Below are positions 6,343 through 11,114 of a stretch of 11,114 nt of DNA, piece by piece. Within the stretch, counting starts at the first letter, position 1, and each line of letters begins with the position of its first letter. The position numbers were made by a program, and so were the translations under genes. Below the pieces are notes generated by a model. That model worked only from the letters and a program-made list of their open reading frames with translations. It made no database searches and was not told the DNA's origin. The DNA is from JAEUNX01 sp034004685 (lineage in GTDB: Bacteria; Pseudomonadota; Gammaproteobacteria; Burkholderiales; Rhodocyclaceae), in NCBI GenBank assembly GCA_034004685.1, contig JAVEWG010000066.1, positions 1-11,114 on the forward strand, given 5' to 3'.

Positions 6343-6948
6343 ATGCTTGAAAAATCGACTTCGGCCCCCGCCCAAACTGACCTTCCCGCGACGCCCCTGG
6401 GCTTGCACCACACTGCCTTCGTCACCCAGGACGCCGTTGCGACTGTGGATTTCTACACCCGCGTATTGCGCATGCCCCTGATCGCCACCGTGATCAACAC
6501 CGAGATCGCTGTCACCAACGAGCCGTTTCCCTACATGCATCTGTTCTTCCGCATGTGGGACGGCTCCTGCATCGCCTTTTTCGAGTCGCCCGGGCTGCCC
6601 CCGCCGTCTCCCCCGTCCAATGTCGCCTACAGCATCTTCAATCACCTGGCCCTGAATGTGGGATCCCGGGAGCAGGTGGATAGCTGGGCCAAGTACCTGG
6701 ACAGCCTGGCTGTCGAATACGTGATCAAGGACCATGGCATCATCTACAGCCTGTACCTCCATGATCCCAGTGGCAACCGCCTGGAGCTGACCTGCAGCGT
6801 GGACAACTCCTGGCAGGAGCTGGGAGAGGCCGCCAAGGAAGACATGCGCCAATGGGCCGAAATGAAGAAAAAGGCCAACGGTGACGTGGAAGCCATGCGG
6901 GCCTGGCTGCGGGAGCACAAGAAGTACCCTGGCCAGCAAGCCCACTAA
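6343..6948 (+). CDS. VOC-family (glyoxalase/dioxygenase fold) metalloprotein, substrate unknown
   Basis: A 201-residue protein with one complete vicinal-oxygen-chelate unit of two beta-alpha-beta3 halves. The first half starts LHHTAFVTQDAVATVDFY (21-38) and the second NHLALNV (100-106). Candidate metal ligands fall in the usual strand positions: His22 or His23, Glu81 (FFES), His101 and Glu148 (NRLELTC). This H-E-H-E pattern is that of glyoxalase I and methylmalonyl-CoA epimerase, not the double-module extradiol dioxygenases. The last 45 residues (about 157-201) are a charged helical tail outside the VOC core. GGAGG at 6331-6335 precedes the ATG. Divergent placement beside an aromatic hydroxylase suggests work on a related compound. 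A ring-cleaving or isomerising role is possible but unproven. Confidence 0.85.
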   Translation: MLEKSTSAPAQTDLPATPLGLHHTAFVTQDAVATVDFYTRVLRMPLIATVINTEIAVTNEPFPYMHLFFRMWDGSCIAFFESPGLPPPSPPSNVAYSIFNHLALNVGSREQVDSWAKYLDSLAVEYVIKDHGIIYSLYLHDPSGNRLELTCSVDNSWQELGEAAKEDMRQWAEMKKKANGDVEAMRAWLREHKKYPGQQAH

Positions 6949-6978
6949 CCCGGCCCATCCTCGTTTCGCCGCTGGAAT

Positions 6979-7019
6979 GGCGGGGTCAAGAGCCACCTTT
7001 GGGTGGCTTCGCCGTTTTT
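6979..7019 (+). terminator. Rho-independent terminator of the VOC gene
   Basis: An inner stem AGCCACC (6991-6997) / GGTGGCT (7002-7008) with a TTTG loop is enclosed by an outer stem GGCG (6979-6982) / CGCC (7010-7013), followed by G and TTTTT (7015-7019). It lies about 30 nt after the VOC stop. The outer stem abutting the T run makes intrinsic termination likely. Confidence 0.7.
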
Positions 7020-7078
7020 CAGCCGGTCATGTCGGGAGCGGGTTCAAATCCTGGCCACTTTGTTGGCGCAGCGATCGG

Positions 7079-7094
7079 GGTGCCAGCTGGCACC
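7079..7094. repeat. 16-bp perfect palindrome adjoining the rluA stop
   Basis: GGTGCCAGCTGGCACC is a perfect palindrome ending at the base next to the rluA stop codon (7095-7097 on the plus strand). It would fold as a 6-bp stem with an AGCT loop at the 3' end of the rluA mRNA. No U tract follows on the minus strand, so it is a transcript-end structure or a protein-binding site of unknown role. Confidence 0.55.
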
Positions 7095-7733
7095 TCAAAA
7101 CGGCGATGGGGCGAGGATTTCCAGGGGGGCTCCGGTCACGGGGTGGGGCAGGGCAAGGGCTTCGGCGTGGAGCATGAGGCGAAGTGCGCCTTGCCGGGAG
7201 CCTTCCGGGGCGTAAAGGGGATCCCCCAGAATCGGATGGCCCAGGGCCATGAGATGAACCCGGAGCTGATGGGAGCGTCCCGTCAGGGGTTCCAGGGCGA
7301 GGCGGGATGCGTTCTTCCCCGGCTCGATGGCGAGTACCCGGTAATGGGTCAGGGAAGGCTTCCCCATCAGGAAATCCACCTTCTGGCGCGGTCGATTGGG
7401 CCAGTCGCAGATCAAGGGCAGTTCAATGACGCCGCTGGCTGCCGCCGGGCATCCGGCCACCAGGGCAATGTAGCGCTTGAACACCCCCCTTTCCTGAAAC
7501 TGGATACTGAGTTGGCGATGGACGGCCTTGGACAGGGCGAAGAGCAGCAGCCCCGAGGTGTCCATGTCCAGTCGATGGACCGGTAGCGCCGCCGGAAACT
7601 GGCTCTGTACCCGGGATGTCGAGCTGTCCTGGTTCTCCGGGCCCCGGCCTGGCACCGACAGGAGTCCGCTGGGTTTGACGAGGGCAAGCAGATCCTCGTC
7701 TTGGTAAGCGATGACCAGGGCGTCGTGGGGCAT
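7095..7733 (-). CDS. rluA: RluA-family 23S rRNA/tRNA pseudouridine synthase
   Basis: A 212-residue pseudouridine synthase close in length to E. coli RluA (219), which modifies U746 of 23S rRNA and U32 of several tRNAs. The catalytic motif HRLDMDTSG is at 53-61 with Asp56 as nucleophile. ICDWPNRPRQKV (108-119), GKPSLTHY (124-131), TGRSHQLRVHL (150-160) and LGHPILGDPLY (163-173) closely resemble E. coli RluA. No N-terminal S4 domain is present, which argues against RluC/RluD. It lies 45 nt downstream of roxA on the same strand and is probably cotranscribed. No clear Shine-Dalgarno precedes the ATG at 7733, so translation may be coupled or weak. Confidence 0.9.
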   Translation of the reverse strand: MPHDALVIAYQDEDLLALVKPSGLLSVPGRGPENQDSSTSRVQSQFPAALPVHRLDMDTSGLLLFALSKAVHRQLSIQFQERGVFKRYIALVAGCPAAASGVIELPLICDWPNRPRQKVDFLMGKPSLTHYRVLAIEPGKNASRLALEPLTGRSHQLRVHLMALGHPILGDPLYAPEGSRQGALRLMLHAEALALPHPVTGAPLEILAPSPF

Positions 7734-7778
7734 GGCGCCGAAGGGCTGGGTGAGTCTGGGTATTGATGCCGGCGCTAT

Positions 7779-8888
7779 TCAGGCTGGATTGCCATAGCCG
7801 TCGAGGTACCAGCCATACAGCAGATCAACCAGGGCGGCATCATGGTCGGTTGCGGGGAGCCGGCGATGGTGGCCAAGTTCCGCCAACTGGGACTGGCATG
7901 GCAAGGAGCCCTCAACCGCTTCCCCATTCAGGAAAAAGCGCCCGTCGGCAAATAGCAGCACGCTGCGTGGATCAAGGCGAAAACCGTTTTTTTTGAGCTG
8001 GCCGGCAAATCGCTGCCGGGTTAAGGGCGTTTCCGGGGGCTCGTAAAATACGTGGGCTTTGGGTTCGCTCAGATAGCGCCCGAGAAAATCGGTGATCATC
8101 TCTCGATCCCAACGGATTGCGGCCAGCATCTGCGCAACCTGGTCGATCATGGGGGCGCCAATCTCCGCGCTATTGGCTTGAAGGGCCAGGTCCGGATCCC
8201 GATAGACGCCTTCCAGGCAAATGGTGTCCTGCAGGTAGGCCAGGAACTGGTTGCCCAGTTCGGCGCCGGTTGGGGTGCGAAAACCGATGGAGTAGGTCAT
8301 GCATTCCCCTACCGCCACGCCGTCATGGGCCCAGTGGGGTGGGAGATAGAGCATGTCCCCCGGCTCCAGCACCCAATCTTCGCTGGGGGTGAAGTTGCTG
8401 AGAATGCGCAAGGGCGCGCCTTCCACCAGGCTGCGGTCGGTTTGGCTGCCGATTCGCCAGCGCCGCTTGCCACGGCCCTGGAGCAAAAACACATCATAGT
8501 TGTCGAAGTGCGGGCCCACGCCGCCCCCGTCCACTGCGTAGCTCACCATCAGATCATCGAGCCGGGCTTGGGGGATGAAGTCAAAGCGATGCAGCAACTC
8601 GTCGCCTTCCGGCACGAACAGATTCACCCCCTGGACCAATACCGTCCAAGGCTGCTTGCCCTTCAGTCGGGAAGGGCGCTGGGGGCCGTGGTGGACCTCC
8701 CATTCGGTGGTGGAATGCCGGATGTGGCGGGATTCCACGTCCGGGTCGCAGGCCAGGGAGAAGAGTTCTTCCTTGCTGACCACGCCGGTAAAACCGGGTA
8801 CCGCCTGGCGCACCAAAAGGGGTTTCTTCTGCCAGTATTCATCGAGGAATCGGGCGGGGGACAGGCCCCCAAGAAGGGTATTGAGCAT
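7779..8888 (-). CDS. roxA: JmjC/cupin 2-oxoglutarate oxygenase, ribosomal protein uL16 arginine hydroxylase (YcfD/RoxA-like)
   Basis: A 369-residue Fe(II)/2-oxoglutarate-dependent oxygenase, against 373 for E. coli YcfD/RoxA, which hydroxylates an arginine of 50S protein uL16. The JmjC-type cupin holds the iron triad: His127 and Asp129 in VGPHFDNYD, and His188 in PPHWAHDG. The basic stretch GRGKRRWRIG (138-147) follows, where the family has its 2-oxoglutarate-binding arginine. The C-terminal part resembles the dimerisation and winged-helix region of the family. I chose the start MLNTLLGG at 8888. The frame is open further upstream to 9044, but that would overlap rlmD and lacks family similarity. 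The start has no Shine-Dalgarno and a TATAAT lies 6 nt before it, suggesting a leaderless mRNA. It diverges from rlmD and precedes rluA. Confidence 0.85.
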   Translation of the reverse strand: MLNTLLGGLSPARFLDEYWQKKPLLVRQAVPGFTGVVSKEELFSLACDPDVESRHIRHSTTEWEVHHGPQRPSRLKGKQPWTVLVQGVNLFVPEGDELLHRFDFIPQARLDDLMVSYAVDGGGVGPHFDNYDVFLLQGRGKRRWRIGSQTDRSLVEGAPLRILSNFTPSEDWVLEPGDMLYLPPHWAHDGVAVGECMTYSIGFRTPTGAELGNQFLAYLQDTICLEGVYRDPDLALQANSAEIGAPMIDQVAQMLAAIRWDREMITDFLGRYLSEPKAHVFYEPPETPLTRQRFAGQLKKNGFRLDPRSVLLFADGRFFLNGEAVEGSLPCQSQLAELGHHRRLPATDHDAALVDLLYGWYLDGYGNPA

Positions 8889-8890
8889 GA

Positions 8891-8905
8891 GCGGATTATA
8901 TCCGC
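8891..8905 (-). promoter_or_regulatory. Palindromic TATAAT promoter element just before roxA
   Basis: The minus strand reads GCGGATATAATCCGC, a 15-nt inverted repeat with a perfect -10 hexamer TATAAT at its centre. Only 6 nt separate TATAAT from the roxA ATG, which would put transcription start at or next to the start codon. No good -35 lies 17 nt upstream. The inverted repeat could also be an operator. Confidence 0.5.
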
Positions 8906-8961
8906 CGGCGCCCGTTGAATTCGCCACGCCCGGGGCTAAAATGGCGGCCTTTAGGGTTGGA

Positions 8962-10266
8962 ATGACCATGTCGGTAGCGCAGATCGAGTCTTTGGACCAC
9001 GAGGGAAGGGGGGTTGCCCATGTGGACGGCAAGACGGTCTTCATCGAAGGGGCGCTGCCCGGCGAAAAAGTGGAATACGCGGTTTATCGCGCCCGGCCCA
9101 GGTACGATCAGGCCGAGGTCGTCCGGATCATCAAGCGCAGCGCCCAAAGAGTCGAGCCCAAGTGCAAGTTTTTCGGGGTCTGTGGTGGCTGCACCATGCA
9201 GCATCTTGATTCCCGTGCCCAGGTCGCAGCCAAGCAGCGGGTTCTGGAAGATGCCCTCCTGCACATCGGCGGGGTCAAGGCGGAAACCCTCTATCCGGCC
9301 ATTTATGGTCCGGCTTGGGCTTACCGTTACCGGGCCCGGGTTGCGGTGCGCCAGGTACCCAGCAAGGGCGGTGTCCTGATCGGCTTTCATGAGCGCCGGT
9401 CGAGCTATATCGTCGATATGACCTCCTGCGAGATCCTTCCGCCCCACATTTCCAGGTTGTTGCCGGCCCTGCGGGAGTTGATTGCCGGACTATCCATCGC
9501 CGACCGCGTGCCCCAGATCGAGATTGCCGAGGGGGAGGGCGTGACGGTGCTGGTATTCCGCAACCTGCTGCCCTTGACGGCCGCGGACGGGCAGAGCCTG
9601 TCTGCCTTTGGGGAGCTCCACGGGACGCAAATGTGGCTCCAGCCCGCCGGGCCGGACTCCGCTTGTCGGCTCTACCCGAAGGAGGCGCCAGGCTTGGCTT
9701 ACGCTTTGCCGGAATTCGATCTCACCCTGGATTTCCGTCCCACTGACTTCACCCAGGTGAATGTTCCCATCAACCGCCTGCTGATCCGCCGCGCCATGCA
9801 ATTGCTCGTTCCTCGCCCGGGTGAGCGGATCGCTGATCTGTTCTGTGGGTTGGGTAACTTCAGCTTGCCCATTGCTCGCCGTGGTGCCCACGTGGTGGGG
9901 GTCGAAGGGAGCGAGGCCCTGGTTGCCCGGGCCAGAAAGAATGCCCGGAAGAACGGTTTGAGCGATTGCAGCGAATTCCATGCCGCCAATCTCTTTGAAA
10001 CCACCGAGGACAGCCTGGCGGCCCTGGGGCGTCTGGACAAACTCCTCATCGATCCGCCCCGGGAAGGCGCTGTTGCAGTGGTCAAGGCCCTGGGGCCGGA
10101 TGCCCCTCGCAGGATTGTCTATGTCTCTTGCAACCCAGCCACTCTGGCGCGGGATGCGGCAGTACTCATCCACCAAAAAGGATACCGGCTAATCGGAGCA
10201 GGGATCGTCAATATGTTCCCCCAGACCTCCCATGTGGAGTCCATTGCCTTGTTCGAGCGAGGCTGA
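8962..10266 (+). CDS. rlmD: 23S rRNA (uracil(1939)-C(5))-methyltransferase RlmD
   Basis: A 434-residue SAM-dependent RNA methyltransferase, matching E. coli RlmD (433), which makes m5U1939 in 23S rRNA. An N-terminal TRAM-like domain (about 1-60, IESLDHEGRGVAHVDGKTVF) leads to a [4Fe-4S] site Cys68-x5-Cys74-x2-Cys77 plus Cys156. The methyltransferase core shows QVNVPINR (265-272), the SAM-binding DLFCGLGNFSLP (292-303), DPPREG (364-369) and the catalytic YVSCNP with Cys390. I chose ATG 8962, with AGGG about 5 nt upstream; ATG 8968 or 8941 are alternatives. The frame is open far upstream to 8575, but that part is antisense to roxA. The 73-nt gap to roxA holds both promoters. It is complete and ends before the tRNA-Ser region. 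Confidence 0.93.
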   Translation: MTMSVAQIESLDHEGRGVAHVDGKTVFIEGALPGEKVEYAVYRARPRYDQAEVVRIIKRSAQRVEPKCKFFGVCGGCTMQHLDSRAQVAAKQRVLEDALLHIGGVKAETLYPAIYGPAWAYRYRARVAVRQVPSKGGVLIGFHERRSSYIVDMTSCEILPPHISRLLPALRELIAGLSIADRVPQIEIAEGEGVTVLVFRNLLPLTAADGQSLSAFGELHGTQMWLQPAGPDSACRLYPKEAPGLAYALPEFDLTLDFRPTDFTQVNVPINRLLIRRAMQLLVPRPGERIADLFCGLGNFSLPIARRGAHVVGVEGSEALVARARKNARKNGLSDCSEFHAANLFETTEDSLAALGRLDKLLIDPPREGAVAVVKALGPDAPRRIVYVSCNPATLARDAAVLIHQKGYRLIGAGIVNMFPQTSHVESIALFERG

Positions 10267-10283
10267 GGCGACCGAATCTAACA

Positions 10284-10292
10284 TGATAGAAT
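10284..10292 (+). promoter_or_regulatory. Extended -10 promoter with GC-rich discriminator
   Basis: TGATAGAAT combines a TGn extension with the -10 TAGAAT, followed by the GC-rich GCGCTCCG typical of stringently controlled tRNA promoters. A -35 is weak. It lies about 70 nt before the tRNA-Ser remnant and may once have driven that tRNA; it could now drive the downstream intact one. Confidence 0.45.
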
Positions 10293-10323
10293 GCGCTCCG
10301 CTTTCCGGGAGACGGGGCCGCGC

Positions 10324-10401
10324 TTGATTGCAACGGTCTAGAAAGTAATTGTAGGAGGTGTGGCAGAGCGGTTGAATGCACCGGTCTTGAAAGCAGTTGC
10401 A
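10324..10401 (+). repeat. 30-bp imperfect direct repeat spanning the tRNA-Ser remnant
   Basis: Positions 10324-10353 and 10372-10401 agree at 24 of 30 positions with a 48-nt offset. Shared cores include ATTGCA/AATGCA, CGGTCT and GAAAG. The second copy covers the D-arm to anticodon-loop part of the tRNA remnant and continues past the point where tRNA similarity stops. The shared 3' part is therefore not tRNA sequence. This resembles a degenerate attachment-site pair, but no integrase is visible. Confidence 0.45.
10354..10392 (+). pseudogene. Truncated tRNA-Ser(UGA), 5' half only
   Basis: The sequence begins GGAGGTGTGGCAGAGCGG, the acceptor strand and D-arm of a bacterial tRNA-Ser, continues through GCA/TGC D-stem pairing, and reaches an anticodon loop CTTGAAA (10386-10392) with anticodon TGA. 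The 3' side of the anticodon stem should read ACCGG but reads GCAGT, and no long variable arm, T-arm or CACCTCC acceptor strand follows. The gene is broken at the anticodon loop, a favoured crossover region for tRNA-targeting integrases. That it was the resident tRNA gene is inference. Confidence 0.65.
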
Positions 10402-10442
10402 TCGTGTCGTAACGTGTTGATTTAATTGGATTTTGTTTTGCA

Positions 10443-10491
10443 ATCTCCGCAACTTGCGGAAACGATCTCCGCAACCCCGGCATAATCCGGG
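10443..10491. repeat. Short direct repeat and hairpins before the intact tRNA-Ser
   Basis: ATCTCCGCAAC occurs at 10443-10453 and 10465-10475 (offset 22). TCCGCAACTTGCGGA (10446-10460) is a 15-nt palindrome around a central C. CCCGG (10476-10480) and CCGGG (10487-10491) flank CATAAT (10481-10486). CATAAT sits 13 nt before the tRNA and could be its -10, with a GC-rich discriminator, but a -35 at the usual spacing is lacking. Confidence 0.4.
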
Positions 10492-10499
10492 CAAATTTT

Positions 10500-10589
10500 G
10501 GAAGCGTGGCCGAGTGGTTTAAGGCAGTGCTCTTGAAAAGCACCGAGGCAGGAATGTCTCCGTGAGTTCGAATCTCACCGCTTCCGCCA
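10500..10589 (+). tRNA. tRNA-Ser (anticodon UGA)
   Basis: A complete class II tRNA. The acceptor GGAAGCG (10500-10506) pairs with CGCTTCC (10579-10585), followed by discriminator G and encoded CCA (10587-10589). The anticodon stem GTGCT/AGCAC encloses CTTGAAA with anticodon TGA at 10534-10536. The long variable arm has stem GAGGC/GTCTC, and the T-arm is GTGAG TTCGAAT CTCAC (10562-10578). It reads UCN serine codons, chiefly UCA. The acceptor sequence differs from the truncated tRNA-Ser upstream, so the two are not recent duplicates. A terminator follows 55 nt downstream. Confidence 0.96.
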
Positions 10590-10644
10590 ATAAAAACAAG
10601 CATTTAGCGCAGATCTGTCGATATGCAAAGTGCTTGATGCAAGC

Positions 10645-10678
10645 AACGAAAAGCCCCGCTCGTCGGGGCTTTTTCGTT
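10645..10678 (+). terminator. Strong Rho-independent terminator after tRNA-Ser
   Basis: AACGAAAAGCCCCG (10645-10658) pairs with CGGGGCTTTTTCGTT (10664-10678) across the loop CTCGT, with one extra T on the right arm. The A run before and T run after make it usable on both strands. Confidence 0.85.
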
Positions 10679-10738
10679 AGTGGCGACTCTTCACCCCTTA
10701 AACACACCGTAAATAGCCCACCCCAACGCCTGCGAGCA

Positions 10739-10766
10739 GGATGCCTTGAATATTGCAAAGGCATCC
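10739..10766. repeat. 9-bp perfect inverted repeat upstream of the MBL-like gene remnant
   Basis: GGATGCCTT (10739-10747) and AAGGCATCC (10758-10766) are exact reverse complements with a 10-nt loop. It overlaps TTGAAT (10746-10751), a possible -35 with only weak -10 candidates near 10769. It could be an operator or a leader hairpin of the following gene. Between the terminator and this repeat I see nothing else. Confidence 0.4.
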
Positions 10767-10821
10767 CCATATGTCGTTGATTGAACTGGGGATCTGGGAA
10801 CGTATGGCCTTACAGGGGGAG

Positions 10822-11028
10822 ATGCGGCTTGTCATTTGGGATGTGCAGCACGGCGCTTGCGCGATGGTGCAGCACATCCTCGGCCAGTACGCCGGCCGTC
10901 TTGCGATGATTGATTCCGGTCCCGCTGACGACGATAAGGGCGGTGCAGGGCTTTTTCAGATGCCGTCGTCGTCTTGCCTGCTCCTGCATGTCGGCGCCGG
11001 TTTAAAACTGACCAGGTGGACCGGTTGA
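10822..11028 (+). pseudogene. 5' fragment of a metallo-beta-lactamase-fold (ComEC-like) protein gene
   Basis: From ATG 10822 the frame reads MRLVIWDVQHGACAMVQ, then LAMIDSG. This resembles the first two beta strands of ComEC/Rec2-type and related metallo-beta-lactamase-fold proteins, which usually begin M-R-x-x-x-x-D-V-x-H-G and have a D-x-G after the second strand. The metal-binding HxHxDH that should follow is absent. After about residue 33 the sequence loses family character, and the frame ends at 11028 inside a putative insertion-sequence end starting near 10989. The gene therefore seems truncated. An in-frame ATG at 10804 is an alternative start; AGGGGGAG lies immediately against ATG 10822, too close for ideal initiation. 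Codon use looks less GC-biased than in the genes to the left. Confidence 0.45.
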
Positions 11029-11114
11029 ATTCTGGCCAGGGGCGGTAGCTGCCTGTCATTGCTGCAGCTGTGGATAAGTGTAGCGGAATCGCTGTCCTGA
11101 ATTTCCTCCTTTCT
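10989..11114. mobile_element. Possible IS21-like insertion sequence end, running off the window
   Basis: A TGTCGGCGCC terminus at 10989 is followed by two similar 19-bp units (10997-11015 and 11021-11039), the arrangement of terminal multiple repeats at IS21-family ends. No transposase frame is visible before the window stops at 11114, and the target-site duplication cannot be checked. The family call is tentative and rests on the terminal TG and the tandem units. Confidence 0.35.
10997..11039. repeat. Two 19-bp direct repeats
   Basis: CCGGTTTAAAACTGACCAG (10997-11015) and CCGGTTGAATTCTGGCCAG (11021-11039) agree at 15 of 19 positions with a 24-nt offset. They are likely transposase-binding repeats of the putative insertion sequence. 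Confidence 0.55.

Noticed and set aside
7036..7056. GGGTTCAAATCC-like stretch resembling a tRNA T-arm
   Set aside because: The stem holds only about four pairs including a wobble, and no anticodon arm or acceptor strand is found on either side; too little for a tRNA remnant.
8575..8961. N-terminal extension of rlmD by 129 codons
   Set aside because: The extension is antisense to roxA, has no family similarity, and the remaining 434 residues already match the full RlmD length.
10443..10475. Two ATCTCCGCAAC copies as a possible minimal CRISPR
   Set aside because: The repeats are only 11 bp with an 11-nt gap, there are two of them, and no cas gene is present.
10208..10603. Minus-strand open frame reading GGSGEIRTHG and FKSTALNHSATLP
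   Set aside because: This is the well-known spurious protein produced by translating the antisense of a tRNA-Ser gene; it overlaps 10500-10589.
10519..10770. Minus-strand open frame containing AVRFELTETFLPRCFSRAL
   Set aside because: Another common artefact of the antisense strand of tRNA-Ser in a different frame.

Overview
The window looks like chromosomal DNA of a high-GC betaproteobacterium. The housekeeping genes rluA, roxA and rlmD, the codon use and the tRNA-Ser sequences fit that group, and Rhodocyclales relatives are plausible. The taxon is inferred from protein and RNA style only.

Layout. (1) Positions 1-170 hold the possible tail of an upstream gene, a 12-bp palindrome and a structured leader. 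(2) Positions 174-4082 are a tight five-gene plus-strand operon: a YhdH/AcuI-type reductase, a crotonase-fold enzyme, a DUF35 zinc-ribbon/OB-fold protein, a MaoC-like hydratase and a thiolase-superfamily protein. Gaps between genes are 1-24 nt. This is an acyl-CoA chain-modifying module resembling the hydratase/DUF35/thiolase-like sets that shorten side chains of steroid or branched acids; the substrate is not readable from sequence. (3) Positions 4083-4348 form a convergent spacer crowded with stem-loops. (4) A class A flavoprotein hydroxylase (minus strand) and a small VOC-fold protein (plus strand) diverge from a 377-nt spacer. A near copy of the operon's palindrome overlaps the hydroxylase promoter there, so the two transcription units may share a regulator that lies outside the window.

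(5) Positions 7095-8888 (minus strand) encode roxA and then rluA, two translation-machinery modification enzymes. roxA diverges from rlmD (plus strand, 8962-10266), a 23S rRNA methyltransferase, and may be transcribed without a leader. All three act on ribosomal or tRNA targets.

(6) From about 10267 onward the sequence looks like an accessory boundary: an extended -10 promoter, the 5' half of a tRNA-Ser(UGA) fused to non-tRNA sequence, a 30-bp imperfect direct repeat, an intact but different tRNA-Ser(UGA), a strong terminator, the first part of a metallo-beta-lactamase-fold gene, and a putative insertion-sequence end that runs off the window. No CRISPR array, rRNA gene or complete mobile element is visible.
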